DNA of 39,352 bases from Lysinibacillus capsici (GTDB taxonomy: Bacteria; Bacillota; Bacilli; Bacillales_A; Planococcaceae): assembly GCF_003367505.1 (NCBI RefSeq), contig NZ_PXXX01000026.1, forward strand, positions 1 through 39,352, written 5' to 3'. The notes under the pieces were generated by a model. It had not been told where the DNA came from. It was given only the letters and a program-made list of their open reading frames with translations, and searched no databases. Each line of letters begins with the position of its first letter. The first letter of the stretch is position 1. Position numbers and translations under genes: made by a program. Of the stretch, positions 8,270 through 17,949 are shown piece after piece.

Positions 8270-9669
8270 ACGAAGAATGTGGGGTGTTTGGTATTTGGGG
8301 TAACCCAAGTCCAGCGCACCTTAGCTATTACGGGCTTCATGCTCTTCAACACCGTGGACAAGAAGGCGCTGGAATTGTCGTTTCAGACGGACAGCATCTT
8401 CGCGCGGTGAAAGGCGAAGGACTAGTTAATGATGTTTTCAACGAAGATAAATTAAAAGCAGTGAACGGCAAAGCAGCTATTGCGCATGTTCGTTATACGA
8501 CTGCTGGTGGTGGCGGTATTGAAAATGTACAGCCATTATTATTCCACTCCTCAACTGGTAGCCTTTCAATTGCCCATAACGGTAACTTAGTCAATGCGAC
8601 ACATTTAAAGCAATATCTAGAGCGACAAGGTAGCATTTTCCACTCTAGCTCTGATACAGAAGTGTTGGCGCATCTTATTAAGAAAAGTTCGCATTCACCA
8701 TTCCGTGCGAAGGTGAAAAATGCCCTATCTCTTTTAAAGGGTGCCTATTCTTTCTTAATTATGACAAAGGATGAAATGCTTGTTGCACGTGATCCACATG
8801 GTTTACGTCCATTATCTCTTGGAAAACTAGGAGATGGCTGGGTGGTAGCTTCTGAAACTTGTGCATTCGATTTAATTGGTGCAGAATTCGTTCGTTCGGT
8901 AGAACCAGGTGAATTAATCATTATTAATGATGAGGGCGTAAAATCAGATCGTTTTGCTGATATGGAGAAACGTTCGATGTGTGCGATGGAATATGTTTAT
9001 TTAGCACGTCCTGATTCGGATATTGATGGTATTAACGTTCATATGGCACGAAAACGTATGGGTAAACAGCTTGCTCGTGAGTGTGCGCATATTGAAGCAG
9101 ATGTTGTAACAGGTGTTCCTGATTCAAGTATTTCCGCAGCGATTGGTTTTGCAGAAGAAAGTGGAATCCCTTATGAATTAGGTCTTATTAAAAACCGTTA
9201 TGTTGGTCGTACGTTTATTCAGCCGACACAGGAGCTACGTGAACGTGGTGTGAAAATGAAACTTTCACCTGTTGTTCAAGTCGTAAAAGGAAAAAAAGTA
9301 GTAATGGTTGATGATTCTATCGTTCGTGGTACAACATCTCGTCGCATTGTCAAAATGCTAAAAGATGCTGGCGCAGCGGAAGTTCATGTTGTGATTTCAT
9401 CACCGCCGATGACAAACCCTTGTTATTATGGCATTGATACATCAACGCATGAAGAACTAATTGCTTCTAGTCATAATGTAGATGAAATTCGTGAAGCAAT
9501 TGGTGCAGATTCTCTGACATTCCTTTCTGTTGAGGGGATGGTAGAAACAATTGCACGACCATACGAAGATGAAAACCGAGGACTTTGTCTTGCATGCTTT
9601 ACAGGCAAATATCCAACAGAGATTTTCCCGGATACGATTTTGCCACATGAAAAAGAATTATTACGTTAA
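8245..9669 (+). CDS. purF: Amidophosphoribosyltransferase PurF
   Basis: PurF makes phosphoribosylamine from PRPP and glutamine, the committed step of the pathway. The start at 8245 is chosen because AAAGGAGC at 8231-8238 fits it, and because [11 protein letters not shown] followed by Cys12 reproduces the 11-residue B. subtilis propeptide cleaved to expose the nucleophilic cysteine. The N-terminal Ntn glutaminase domain has [11 protein letters not shown] and HNGNLVN. The C-terminal phosphoribosyltransferase domain has [16 protein letters not shown]. Cysteines in [15 protein letters not shown] and GLCLACF match the four ligands of the oxygen-sensitive 4Fe-4S cluster. The mature product is about 463 aa. 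Confidence 0.96.
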   Translation: MLAELRGLNEECGVFGIWGNPSPAHLSYYGLHALQHRGQEGAGIVVSDGQHLRAVKGEGLVNDVFNEDKLKAVNGKAAIAHVRYTTAGGGGIENVQPLLFHSSTGSLSIAHNGNLVNATHLKQYLERQGSIFHSSSDTEVLAHLIKKSSHSPFRAKVKNALSLLKGAYSFLIMTKDEMLVARDPHGLRPLSLGKLGDGWVVASETCAFDLIGAEFVRSVEPGELIIINDEGVKSDRFADMEKRSMCAMEYVYLARPDSDIDGINVHMARKRMGKQLARECAHIEADVVTGVPDSSISAAIGFAEESGIPYELGLIKNRYVGRTFIQPTQELRERGVKMKLSPVVQVVKGKKVVMVDDSIVRGTTSRRIVKMLKDAGAAEVHVVISSPPMTNPCYYGIDTSTHEELIASSHNVDEIREAIGADSLTFLSVEGMVETIARPYEDENRGLCLACFTGKYPTEIFPDTILPHEKELLR

Positions 9670-9753
9670 GAACAACATCGCAACAAATTAGTGTCTTACA
9701 GTCATTTCTATCTAGGAAACTTAGGCGACTTGGATGATAAGGAGGAACTCTGC

Positions 9754-10809
9754 GTGTCAAAGGCATATGAACAAGCAGGTGTAAATATTGAAGCGGGCTA
9801 TGAAGCCGTAAAACGAATGAAGTCTCATGTTGAACGTACGAACCGTCTAGGTGTAATGGGGACATTTGGTGGTTTTGGTGGCATGTTTGACTTGTCAGAA
9901 CTGAATCTTAAAGAACCTGTTCTTATTTCGGGGACAGATGGTGTTGGAACAAAGCTAAAGCTAGCCTTCATGGTAGACAAGCACGATACAATCGGTGTGG
10001 ACTGTGTAGCAATGTGTGTAAATGATATTGTTGCTCAAGGAGCAGAACCGCTGTACTTTTTAGATTACGTAGCTCTTGGAAAAGCAGAGCCTGCAAAAAT
10101 CGAACAAATTGTCAAAGGTGTTGCAGATGGCTGTGTGCAATCAGGTGCGGCTCTAATAGGTGGAGAAACTGCGGAAATGCCTGGTCTTTATGAAGAAGAT
10201 GAATATGATCTAGCTGGCTTTGCAGTAGGCGCGTGTGAAAAGTCTGCTATCGTGACAGGTGAAGAAATCGTAGAAGGCGATGTACTTATTGGAATTGCAT
10301 CAAGTGGTGTACATTCAAACGGTTATTCTTTAGTGCGTAAAATTGTCTTTGCAGATCATCAATATGCTGTGGATGCTATTGTAGAAGGCTATGAAGATCT
10401 AGGCCCAATCGGTGAGGCGCTTCTAGTGCCAACAAAGCTATATGCTAAACCTGTGCTAGCAGCTTTAAAGGCAGCAGATGTACATGGCTGTGCACATGTT
10501 ACAGGTGGCGGTTTCTATGAAAATCTACCACGCATGATGCCAGAGGGACTAGCAACGGAAATCGACTTAGGTTCTTGGCCTGTATTACGTATCTTTGAAT
10601 TCCTAAAAGAGAAAGGTCAGCTAGAAGATAAAGATTTATATAATGTGTTTAACATGGGTATTGGCTTTGTAATAGCTGTGCCAGAAACTGAAGCTGATAA
10701 AGTAATCGCTGCAGTTGAAGCAAATGGTGAAAAGGCTTATACAATCGGACGTGTTATTAAAGGTGACGGAGTAGTATTTAATGGCTCACATGATGGGAGT
10801 TTAGTGTAA
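9754..10809 (+). CDS. purM: AIR synthetase PurM
   Basis: PurM cyclises FGAM to AIR with ATP. The reading frame is open from a GTG at 9691, but that extension lacks family similarity. GTG 9754 has AAGGAGGA at 9739-9746 and gives the normal N-terminus ([22 protein letters not shown]), so I use it (351 aa). Family motifs are [24 protein letters not shown] near 65-78, the metal-binding [36 protein letters not shown] and [18 protein letters not shown]. The stop overlaps the purN ATG by one base (TAATG). Confidence 0.96.
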   Translation: MSKAYEQAGVNIEAGYEAVKRMKSHVERTNRLGVMGTFGGFGGMFDLSELNLKEPVLISGTDGVGTKLKLAFMVDKHDTIGVDCVAMCVNDIVAQGAEPLYFLDYVALGKAEPAKIEQIVKGVADGCVQSGAALIGGETAEMPGLYEEDEYDLAGFAVGACEKSAIVTGEEIVEGDVLIGIASSGVHSNGYSLVRKIVFADHQYAVDAIVEGYEDLGPIGEALLVPTKLYAKPVLAALKAADVHGCAHVTGGGFYENLPRMMPEGLATEIDLGSWPVLRIFEFLKEKGQLEDKDLYNVFNMGIGFVIAVPETEADKVIAAVEANGEKAYTIGRVIKGDGVVFNGSHDGSLV

Positions 10810-11378
10810 TGACTGCACCAACAAAAATAGCCGTGTTCGCGTCAGGTAGCGGTAGCAATTTTCAAGCCATTCAAGAGGCCATTGAACGTGGTGAACTCCA
10901 TGCAAAGGTCGCACTAGTGGTCACAGATAAGCCTGGAGCATTTGTAGTAACACGTGCTGAAAACTTTGGGATTCCAGTGTTAGCATTGAATCCAAAAGAG
11001 TTTGTCTCGAAGTCAGCATATGAGACAGCTATTATCGAAGCTTTACATGAGTGCGATGTGAAATGGATTGTGCTTGCTGGGTATATGCGTTTAATCAGTG
11101 ACGTATTATTAGCAGCCTTTCCACAGCGAATTGTTAATATTCACCCGTCCCTATTGCCTGCCTTTCCTGGAAAGGACGCTATTGGACAAGCCATTAATCA
11201 TGGTGTGAAAATAACAGGTGTAACAGTGCATTTTGTTGATGAAGGAATGGATACTGGACCAATTATCGCTCAGGCAGCGGTACCTGTCATTGAAGGAAAT
11301 CGCGAGGCAACAGAAGTTGAAATTCACAAACAAGAGCATTTATTATATACAAAGGCATTACAGCAATTATTACAGTAA
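10809..11378 (+). CDS. purN: GAR transformylase PurN
   Basis: PurN transfers a formyl group from 10-formyltetrahydrofolate to GAR. The 189-aa protein has the N-terminal phosphate loop ASGSGSNFQAI, the folate and catalytic block LAGYMRLISDVLLAAFPQRIVNIHPSLLPAFPG (the invariant Asn and His lie in NIHPS), and the late catalytic aspartate region GVTVHFVDEGMDTGPIIAQ. It overlaps purM by one base. A 113-nt gap with a 10-bp hairpin separates it from purH. Confidence 0.96.
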   Translation: MTAPTKIAVFASGSGSNFQAIQEAIERGELHAKVALVVTDKPGAFVVTRAENFGIPVLALNPKEFVSKSAYETAIIEALHECDVKWIVLAGYMRLISDVLLAAFPQRIVNIHPSLLPAFPGKDAIGQAINHGVKITGVTVHFVDEGMDTGPIIAQAAVPVIEGNREATEVEIHKQEHLLYTKALQQLLQ

Positions 11379-11387
11379 CTGAAGAGG

Positions 11388-11429
11388 GAGTTAGGTCGAG
11401 AATCCTACTCAACAAGTAAGACCTAACTC
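11388..11429 (+). promoter_or_regulatory. Intercistronic hairpin between purN and purH
   Basis: GAGTTAGGTC (11388-11397) pairs perfectly with GACCTAACTC (11420-11429) around a 22-nt loop. No T run follows (TATTAATC), so it is more likely an mRNA processing or stability element, or a weak pause, than a terminator. Confidence 0.6.
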
Positions 11430-11491
11430 TATTAATCTATTGAAGCAAGTCAGTTCGTGGACAGCACGATAAAAATTAGGAGGATATTGTT

Positions 11492-13018
11492 GTGACAAAA
11501 CGTGCATTAATCAGTGTTTCCAATAAAGATGGTATTTTAGAATTTGCAAAGGAATTAGTAGCATTAGGTTATGAAATTTTATCAACTGGCGGTACAAAAA
11601 AAATGTTACAGGATAATGCGGTAGCTGTAACAGCAGTAGATGAAGTAACGAAGTTTCCTGAAATTTTAGATGGTCGTGTGAAAACTTTAAATCCAATGAT
11701 TCACGGTGGTCTATTAGGAAAGTTTGATGATGTCTCTCATCAAGCACAGATGAATGAGCATGGAATTGAACCAATTGAAATTGTTTGTGTGAATCTCTAT
11801 CCGTTTGTTGAAACAATTTCAAAGCCTAATGTAACTTGGGATGATGCAATTGAAAACATTGATATCGGTGGTCCAACTATGTTACGTTCTGCTGCAAAAA
11901 ACCATCAATATGTAACAGTAATCGTGGACAGCAATGACTATGCAACAGTATTAGAGGAACTTAAAGCAGACGGTGCCACAACAATTGAAACACGTCGTAA
12001 ACTAGCTGCGAAAGTTTTCCGTCACACAGCCGCTTATGATTCTTATATTTCGAACTACCTGACTGAAGAAGAGTTCCCAGAGAGCTTAACGATGACATAT
12101 GAATTAAAGCAAAATTTACGCTATGGCGAAAACCCTCACCAAAAAGCGGCCTTCTACCAAAAGCGTCTTGGCTCTGACTTTTCATTAGCTTATGCTACAC
12201 AATTACATGGTAAAGAGTTATCCTACAATAATATTCAAGATGGTAATGCAGCATTGCAAATTGTAAAAGAATTTGAAATGCCAGCTGCTGTAGCGGTGAA
12301 ACATATGAATCCATGTGGTGTTGGGACTGGTGTCACGTTAGAGGCAGCATTCGATAAAGCATATGAAGCAGATCCAACATCTATTTTTGGCGGTATTATC
12401 GCATTAAATATGGAAGTGGATGCAGCAACTGCTGAGAAGCTAAATCATATTTTCCTCGAAATTATTATTGCACCTGCTTTTTCACAAGAAGCATTGGATA
12501 TTTTAACGAAAAAGAAAAATATCCGCTTACTAACAATTCCTTTCGAGCAAGCGAAACAAGATTCATTCAATGTAGTATCAGTTGAGGGTGGCCTTCTTGT
12601 ACAGGAGCCAGATCGTTATGGCTTTGGCAATGCGGATATTAAAGTGGTGACAGATCGTGAACCAACAGAGCAAGAATGGGAAGCATTGCAACTTGGTTGG
12701 TCTGTTGTCAAACATGTGAAATCCAATGCGATTGTTGTAACAGATTCTCAAATGACACTTGGGGTTGGTGCAGGGCAAATGAATCGTGTAGGTGCAGCTA
12801 AAATTGCCTTTGAACAAGCTGGAGAAAAAGCGAAAGGTGCTGCATTAGCATCAGATGCATTTTTCCCAATGAGCGATACTGTGGAGGCGGCGGCAGCTGC
12901 AGGAATTACAGCAATTATTCAACCAGGTGGTTCCATTAAAGATCAAGATTCCATTGATAAAGCAAATGAATACGGCATTGCGATGGTATTCACAGGCGTA
13001 CGTCATTTTAAACATTAA
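11492..13018 (+). CDS. purH: Bifunctional AICAR transformylase/IMP cyclohydrolase PurH
   Basis: PurH carries out the last two steps to IMP: formylation of AICAR and ring closure. The 508-aa protein has the N-terminal cyclohydrolase domain (MGS-like fold: [43 protein letters not shown]). The C-terminal transformylase domain contains [12 protein letters not shown], the catalytic KHMNPCGVG and [10 protein letters not shown]. The start is a GTG preceded by TAGGAGGA. The length is normal for Firmicutes. It is set off from purN and purD by hairpin-bearing gaps, unlike the tightly packed genes upstream. Confidence 0.96.
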   Translation: MTKRALISVSNKDGILEFAKELVALGYEILSTGGTKKMLQDNAVAVTAVDEVTKFPEILDGRVKTLNPMIHGGLLGKFDDVSHQAQMNEHGIEPIEIVCVNLYPFVETISKPNVTWDDAIENIDIGGPTMLRSAAKNHQYVTVIVDSNDYATVLEELKADGATTIETRRKLAAKVFRHTAAYDSYISNYLTEEEFPESLTMTYELKQNLRYGENPHQKAAFYQKRLGSDFSLAYATQLHGKELSYNNIQDGNAALQIVKEFEMPAAVAVKHMNPCGVGTGVTLEAAFDKAYEADPTSIFGGIIALNMEVDAATAEKLNHIFLEIIIAPAFSQEALDILTKKKNIRLLTIPFEQAKQDSFNVVSVEGGLLVQEPDRYGFGNADIKVVTDREPTEQEWEALQLGWSVVKHVKSNAIVVTDSQMTLGVGAGQMNRVGAAKIAFEQAGEKAKGAALASDAFFPMSDTVEAAAAAGITAIIQPGGSIKDQDSIDKANEYGIAMVFTGVRHFKH

Positions 13019-13046
13019 TTGTGAAATTATATAGAAATCTAAACAG

Positions 13047-13074
13047 ACCGAGATGTTGGTTCATCTCGGTTTTA
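13047..13074 (+). terminator. Weak intrinsic terminator or attenuator between purH and purD
   Basis: ACCGAGATG (13047-13055) pairs with CATCTCGGT (13062-13070) around a 6-nt loop, and only a short TTTT follows before AC. The stem is GC-rich enough to terminate, but the T run is short. Partial termination before purD is plausible. Confidence 0.55.
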
Positions 13075-13099
13075 CTTACAAAGAGGAGGATTCTCTAAA

Positions 13100-14356
13100 A
13101 TGAATGTATTAGTAATCGGAAGCGGTGGCCGTGAGCATGCAATCGCTAAACAATTTAGCATCTCTCCATCAGTGAACAACGTATTCGTAGCGCCAGGAAA
13201 TGATGGGATGCGAGGCGAAGTAGAAGTTGTTGCTATTGATACAATGGATTTCGCAGGTCTCGCTCAATTTGCCAAGGAAAATGATATTGCATTAACATTT
13301 GTTGGCCCAGAACAGCCGCTTGCTGAAGGCATTGTCGATTTCTTTACAGCTAGAGGTTTACGTATTTTTGGTCCTACAAAAGTTGCTGCTCAAATAGAAA
13401 GCAGTAAATCCTATGCGAAAGAAATTATGAATAAATACAATATTCCTACAGCAGCACATGAAACATTTACTGAAGCAGAAAAAGCAATAGTCTATATTAA
13501 AGAACAAAGGGCGCCTATTGTCATTAAGGCTGATGGTTTAGCGGCTGGTAAGGGCGTCGTTGTGGCAATGACAGAGGAAGAAGCGATTGAAGCTGTAGAG
13601 GATATGATTGGAAACCAACGTTTTGGTGAATCCTCTTCACGTGTTGTCGTTGAGGAATTTTTAGACGGTGAAGAATTCTCCTTTATGTCTTTTGTGCACA
13701 AAGGACAAATTTATCCGATGGTTATTGCACAAGATCATAAACGAGCTTATGACGGTGATAAAGGACCAAACACAGGAGGTATGGGTGCTTATTCACCAGT
13801 ACCACAAATCCCACAAGAGGTAATAGATATTGCATTTCAAACTATTGTAGAACCAACTGTTAAAGGGATGGAGGCAGATGGTGCTTCCTTTACAGGTATT
13901 TTATACGCAGGGTTAATTTTAACAAAGAAAGGTCCTCAGGTCATAGAGTTTAATGCTCGTTTTGGTGATCCTGAAACGCAAGTTGTATTGCCACGTATGG
14001 TTTCAGATTTTGGTGCATTTATGATGGCGTTAATGGATGAACAGCCTTTTGATTTACAATGGTCAGAAGAAGCAATGCTTGGTGTAGTCATTGCAGCAGA
14101 GGGTTACCCAGGAGACGTTGAAAAAGGTAAGGTATTACCGAATTTAGAGGCAATTTCGACATCACATGCAGTTTTCCATGCAGGTACAAAATTAGTAGAC
14201 GGTCAATTCGTTGGTAATGGAGGACGTGTACTGTTAGTTGGTGCAAAAGCAGCTACTTTACAAGAAGCACAGGAAAAGGTTTATGAAGGTATTGCAACGG
14301 AAACATGGGATCACTTTTTCTTCCGTAAAGATATTGGCTGGCGTACGTTTAAGTAA
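13100..14356 (+). CDS. purD: GAR synthetase PurD
   Basis: PurD ligates glycine to phosphoribosylamine, the second step of the pathway. The 418-aa ATP-grasp enzyme begins with MNVLVIGSGGREHAIA, has FVGPEQPLAEGIVD near 73-86 and the ATP loop PIVIKADGLAAGKGVVVA near 137-154. DHKRAYDGDKGPNTGGMGAYSP near 212-233 is the PurD signature. EFNARFGDPETQVVLPR near 278-294 holds the metal ligands. AGAGGAGGA precedes the ATG. It is the last gene of the operon, as in B. subtilis, and is followed by a terminator that also faces the convergent gene. Confidence 0.97.
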   Translation: MNVLVIGSGGREHAIAKQFSISPSVNNVFVAPGNDGMRGEVEVVAIDTMDFAGLAQFAKENDIALTFVGPEQPLAEGIVDFFTARGLRIFGPTKVAAQIESSKSYAKEIMNKYNIPTAAHETFTEAEKAIVYIKEQRAPIVIKADGLAAGKGVVVAMTEEEAIEAVEDMIGNQRFGESSSRVVVEEFLDGEEFSFMSFVHKGQIYPMVIAQDHKRAYDGDKGPNTGGMGAYSPVPQIPQEVIDIAFQTIVEPTVKGMEADGASFTGILYAGLILTKKGPQVIEFNARFGDPETQVVLPRMVSDFGAFMMALMDEQPFDLQWSEEAMLGVVIAAEGYPGDVEKGKVLPNLEAISTSHAVFHAGTKLVDGQFVGNGGRVLLVGAKAATLQEAQEKVYEGIATETWDHFFFRKDIGWRTFK

Positions 14357-14425
14357 TTATTATTTTCACTAAATATTTTTTATCGTCTTTTGAAACCTCT
14401 TGTTGTTTCAAAACGTAAGAGGTAA

Positions 14426-14460
14426 GAGCCGTCTCAATAATAGATTGGGACGGCTCCTTT
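14426..14460 (+). terminator. Terminator of the pur operon, probably bidirectional
   Basis: GAGCCGTCTCAAT (14426-14438) pairs with ATTGGGACGGCTC (14444-14456), 13 positions with one wobble, and is followed by CTTTG. It lies 2 nt from the stop codon of the convergent gene, so it can serve both strands. A second, weaker pair of alternative hairpins lies just upstream (14388-14423: TTTTGAAAC/GTTTCAAAA, or ACCTCTT/AAGAGGT). Confidence 0.75.
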
Positions 14461-14462
14461 GA

Positions 14463-14891
14463 CTAAGAAGGATTCTGAGCTTTATTCGTTGAAGAATCGC
14501 TACTATTTGAGGAATTTTGAGTTGAAGTGCTGGTGTTAGATTGTTTTGAAGCAGTAGCTTGTGAACCTGAAGAATTACCAGCTATAGCAGAGGAAAAATC
14601 CTTCATGAGCTTATCGATTTGTTCAGTAGACATAGAATTTTGCCCGCTGAACATACTTTGCATAGAGGTGTTCATGGCATTCTGCATATTGGAGCTTAAA
14701 ACTGCTTTCGTTGGACAATATTTAAAAAGTCCCTCAGCCATTTTCATGGCACCTAATGCAATCATTAATCGACCTTTTGTACAATTAGGATTTCTAGAAA
14801 CTTTAGCGATACCAAATGCGGTTAAACTTGTCCCCATGGCAAAACGACAAAATGCATTCTTTTCGCTTAAATTTGCTTGCTGCATCATCAT
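14463..14891 (-). CDS. Small DUF2892-like membrane protein with Ser/Thr/Gln-rich tail
   Basis: The 142-aa product has an N-terminal half with two hydrophobic stretches (about residues 16-30 and 42-58) around a short NPNCTKGR loop. This resembles DUF2892/YgaP-type membrane proteins, but I am not certain of the family. The second half (about 85-142) is low complexity, rich in Ser, Thr, Asn and Gln, and probably disordered. Cysteines at 15, 37 and 59 are spaced across the hydrophobic part. Three ATG codons are consecutive at the start. AAAGGAGGAAG fits either the first (14891) or the second (14888). The gene converges on purD and diverges from yerA. The function is unknown. Confidence 0.65.
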   Translation of the reverse strand: MMMQQANLSEKNAFCRFAMGTSLTAFGIAKVSRNPNCTKGRLMIALGAMKMAEGLFKYCPTKAVLSSNMQNAMNTSMQSMFSGQNSMSTEQIDKLMKDFSSAIAGNSSGSQATASKQSNTSTSTQNSSNSSDSSTNKAQNPS

Positions 14892-14963
14892 TACTTCCTC
14901 CTTTAGTCATTGTGGAAAAAATAAGCGAGGTGCACTTTGCTTTATGAAAGTGCTGTGTTACGA

Positions 14964-15038
14964 TTGAAACAAGATGATTGCATAAAGCATAATTTTTATG
15001 AAAATATGCGATTATGCAGTAGTAGTATGTGATTTCAA
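14964..15038. promoter_or_regulatory. Divergent promoter region for the DUF2892-like gene and yerA
   Basis: On the plus strand TTGAAA (14964-14969) and CATAAT (14988-14993) are 18 bp apart and face yerA. On the minus strand TTGAAA (15038-15033) and CATAAT (15016-15011) are 16 bp apart and face the DUF2892-like gene. The minus-strand leader also contains a 7-bp hairpin (GCACTTT at 14932-14938 with AAAGTGC at 14947-14953). All of these are sequence matches only. Confidence 0.4.
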
Positions 15039-15088
15039 GTTGGATTTACACAATGAAAAATTACGTAATTTAGGAAGGAGCGAATAGC

Positions 15089-16810
15089 ATGGATCCAGTA
15101 TGGAAAATAACAAAAATACGTCAACAATTAGCAGTAATCGATGGGAAAAAGGCACCAGATATCGTGCTGAAGAATGCACGTTATTTGCATAGTATGTTAA
15201 AGCAATTCATAGTAGGGAACATTTGGATTTTGGGAGATCGCATTGTCTATGCTGGTGACAGAATGCCTCCTTTATTAGAAGGAACAGAAGTGGTGGATTG
15301 TACAGGAAAAACAATCGTACCTGGCTATATTGAGCCACATGTACACCCATTCCAGCTTTATCATCCACAGTCATTTGCAGATTTTTGTGGTCAGCTTGGG
15401 ACAACAACTTTTATTTCGGATAATTTAAGCTTTGTTTTAAATTTAGAAAATAAGAAAGCGTTTTCAATTTTAGAGAGTTTGAAAAAGCTACCTTTTTCTT
15501 TTTATTGGTGGACTCGCTTTGACTCACAAACTGAATTGGAGCAAGAAGAAGAGGTTTTCTCTAATACTTCTATATTAGAGTGGTTAGAGCGAAGTGATGT
15601 CTTACTTGGTGGAGAGTTGACAGGCTGGCCTAAGCTGTTGCATGGCGACGATCAAATGCTTTATCGTATGCAAATGGCTAAGGGACTGGGAAAAAAAATT
15701 GAAGGTCATTTCCCTGGAGCTTCAGAAAGAACATTGGCACGAATGAAACTGCTTGGTGCTGATGGTGATCATGAGGCAATGACAGTAGAAGAGGTAGAGC
15801 GTCGTATTATGCAGGGCTATGCTGTAACTTTACGTCATTCTTCCATACGACCAGATTTACCACATCTACTAAAAGGAATAGTAGAAAAAGAGCTTCCAAT
15901 CTTTGATCATTTAATGATGACAACAGACGGTTCAACTCCTTCATTCCATGAGGATGGTGTGATGGATAAATGCATTCAAGTAGCTTTAGATGCAGGGGTA
16001 TCTCCTATTGATGCTTATCAAATGGCTTCCTATAATGTAGCACGTTATTACAACATGTCTAATTTACATGGTTTTATCGCAACAGGGCGTTTTGCTTCAC
16101 TCAATATTTTACAAGATGAATATCATCCTGTTCCAGAAAGTGTTTTATCAAAGGGTGTCTGGTTGAAGCGTAATGGGGATCGTGTGCATAGAATGGCGAC
16201 AATTGATTATTCTGCCATCCCAGCTTTAGATTTAGATTTCTCATTAGATTCACAGGATTTCCAGTTTTCTATGCCGTTTGGGATTCAATTAGTTAATGAT
16301 GTGATTACAAAGCCTTATAATTCTTTAATTACGAAAGAAGGGCCATTGGCAAATCATGATGAGTGCTATTTAATGCTCATTAACCGAAAAGGCAACTGGC
16401 ATGTAAATACAATGATTAAAGGATTTGCAACGGATGTCCAAGGCTTTGCATCCTCTTATTCCAACACTGGTGACATATTGTTAATTGGAAAAAATAAAGA
16501 CGATATGATTAAAGCCTTCGAAGAAATGAAGGCAATGAATGGTGGTATTGTTCTCGTCGAAAAAGGAGAAGTTATAGCGGACATACCATTAACAATTGGT
16601 GGACTTTTATATGATGGAGATGTATTCACTTTAACAGAGAAAGAAAAGGCTTTAAAACAAGCTTTAGCAGATAGAGGCTATCAATTAGGAGATGCCATTT
16701 ATACATTATTATTTTTACAATCTACTCATTTACCATATATTCGTATAACACCACAAGGAATTTTCGATGTGATGAAGAATAAGTTATTATTACCTGCTGT
16801 TATGCGCTAA
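15089..16810 (+). CDS. yerA: Adenine deaminase-like amidohydrolase YerA
   Basis: This 573-aa protein belongs to the metal-dependent amidohydrolase superfamily, in the branch annotated as adenine deaminase (adenine to hypoxanthine). The metal-binding HxH is at His84/His86 in VPGYIEPHVHP. EGHFPGAS, ADGDHEAM, YAVTLRHSSIRPDL and MTTDGSTPSFHEDG provide the other barrel-end residues. The C-terminal domain resembles that of AdeC. The HVHPFQL context differs from classical AdeC enzymes (HVHIESSM), so activity on adenine should not be assumed. Its position next to the pur operon matches B. subtilis yerA. GGAAGGAGCG precedes the ATG. Confidence 0.85.
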   Translation: MDPVWKITKIRQQLAVIDGKKAPDIVLKNARYLHSMLKQFIVGNIWILGDRIVYAGDRMPPLLEGTEVVDCTGKTIVPGYIEPHVHPFQLYHPQSFADFCGQLGTTTFISDNLSFVLNLENKKAFSILESLKKLPFSFYWWTRFDSQTELEQEEEVFSNTSILEWLERSDVLLGGELTGWPKLLHGDDQMLYRMQMAKGLGKKIEGHFPGASERTLARMKLLGADGDHEAMTVEEVERRIMQGYAVTLRHSSIRPDLPHLLKGIVEKELPIFDHLMMTTDGSTPSFHEDGVMDKCIQVALDAGVSPIDAYQMASYNVARYYNMSNLHGFIATGRFASLNILQDEYHPVPESVLSKGVWLKRNGDRVHRMATIDYSAIPALDLDFSLDSQDFQFSMPFGIQLVNDVITKPYNSLITKEGPLANHDECYLMLINRKGNWHVNTMIKGFATDVQGFASSYSNTGDILLIGKNKDDMIKAFEEMKAMNGGIVLVEKGEVIADIPLTIGGLLYDGDVFTLTEKEKALKQALADRGYQLGDAIYTLLFLQSTHLPYIRITPQGIFDVMKNKLLLPAVMR

Positions 16811-16835
16811 TTCATGAAAGTGTTTCAGTTGTTTA

Positions 16836-16860
16836 AACAATTACAAATATTGTAATTGTT
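16836..16860 (+). repeat. Perfect 11-bp palindrome touching the yerB ribosome binding site
   Basis: AACAATTACAA, a 3-nt ATA centre and TTGTAATTGTT form a perfect inverted repeat ending 2 nt before AAAGGAG of yerB. No T run follows. It could be a protein operator, or an RNA hairpin abutting the ribosome binding site. I do not recognise it as a known Bacillus operator. Confidence 0.7.
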
Positions 16861-16872
16861 CAAAGGAGAGAT

Positions 16873-17934
16873 ATGCTTGTGTTCAAATCGAAAAAATTAT
16901 GGATTGCTTTTGCATTTAGTGCTTTGGTAATCGGGGGATGTTCAAAGGATACACCAAAAGTCAAAGAGGATGATGAACCAATTGTAGAGGAAGAAGCAGT
17001 AGTGGAGGAGCCTGTGCAACAACCAGCATTTGTTGCACCACTTACTGGGGAGGCTGTACAAGAAGAAATTACACAGCGACCAATTATCGTAACCATTAAT
17101 AATCATCCAGCGGCACGTCCACAATCAGGCTTAGCTGCGGCGGATATCACTTATGAAATGCTTGCAGAAGGTAATGTGACACGCTTTTTAGCAGTATACC
17201 AAAGTGAACTGCCTGAAAATATTGGGCCAGTTCGTAGTGCACGCTCTTATTTTATCGATATGGCCAAGGGATTTGATGCCTTTTATGTAGCACATGGCTA
17301 TAGTCCTGAGGCGAAAACAATGCTTGATCATCGTATCGTCGACAATATCAACGGTATGGCTTATGATGGTATTCTGTTTAAACGTTCTAACGACCGCGTT
17401 GCGCCACACAATTCCTATATTACATCAGAAAACATTCTAAAAGGTGCTGAAATGGTAGGCGCTTCAATGAATTACAGTGAAAAAGTACTTCAGGCTTTTT
17501 ATGAACCAGATGAACGTGGTAAAATAGGTATTGAAACAAGTCAAGTTGACATTTATTACGGAAATAATGAAGATTTCCATAACGCGTATGTGTATAATCA
17601 TCAAACGAATCACTATGAACGACAATCGGCTAGCGTGGACACAAAAGATATGTTAACAGGCGAAACAGTGTCATTAGCAAATGTTCTATTTTTCGAAATG
17701 GATCACCAAACAATTGATGATATTGGTCGCCAAGCAATTGATTTAACGTCTGGTGGAAATGCGTATGTATTTCAAAATGGCTATTTGAGGGAAGTCAAAT
17801 GGGCTAATGTTAATGGAATACCAATGGCTGTAGAGCAAACAGGGGATCCTGTAAAGCTTGTACCAGGAAAGTCGTGGGTTCATTTCGTACCATCTTCGCC
17901 AGGGTTACAAGCAATGGTGAAAACGCAGCCTTAA
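16873..17934 (+). CDS. yerB: DUF3048 lipoprotein YerB
   Basis: The 353-aa product is a predicted lipoprotein with a basic N-terminus, hydrophobic core and lipobox VIGG-Cys23. An acidic, glutamate-rich linker (about 30-58) follows, and then the two-part DUF3048 domain. Conserved-looking blocks are RPIIVTINNHPAARPQSGLAAADITYEMLAEG, LPENIGPVRSARSYFIDMA and the C-terminal GNAYVFQNGYLREVKW. No enzymatic role is established for the family, and the protein should sit on the outer face of the membrane. The ATG at 16873 is close to AAGGAG; an in-frame GTG at 16879 is an alternative. The order yerA-yerB-yerC matches B. subtilis. Confidence 0.88.
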   Translation: MLVFKSKKLWIAFAFSALVIGGCSKDTPKVKEDDEPIVEEEAVVEEPVQQPAFVAPLTGEAVQEEITQRPIIVTINNHPAARPQSGLAAADITYEMLAEGNVTRFLAVYQSELPENIGPVRSARSYFIDMAKGFDAFYVAHGYSPEAKTMLDHRIVDNINGMAYDGILFKRSNDRVAPHNSYITSENILKGAEMVGASMNYSEKVLQAFYEPDERGKIGIETSQVDIYYGNNEDFHNAYVYNHQTNHYERQSASVDTKDMLTGETVSLANVLFFEMDHQTIDDIGRQAIDLTSGGNAYVFQNGYLREVKWANVNGIPMAVEQTGDPVKLVPGKSWVHFVPSSPGLQAMVKTQP

Positions 17935-17949
17935 AGGGAGGAAAATTGT

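Noticed and set aside
14527..14967. 146-codon plus-strand ORF opposite the DUF2892-like gene
   Set aside because: It is an antisense shadow without a ribosome binding site. The minus-strand frame has AAAGGAGGAAG and a coherent membrane protein.
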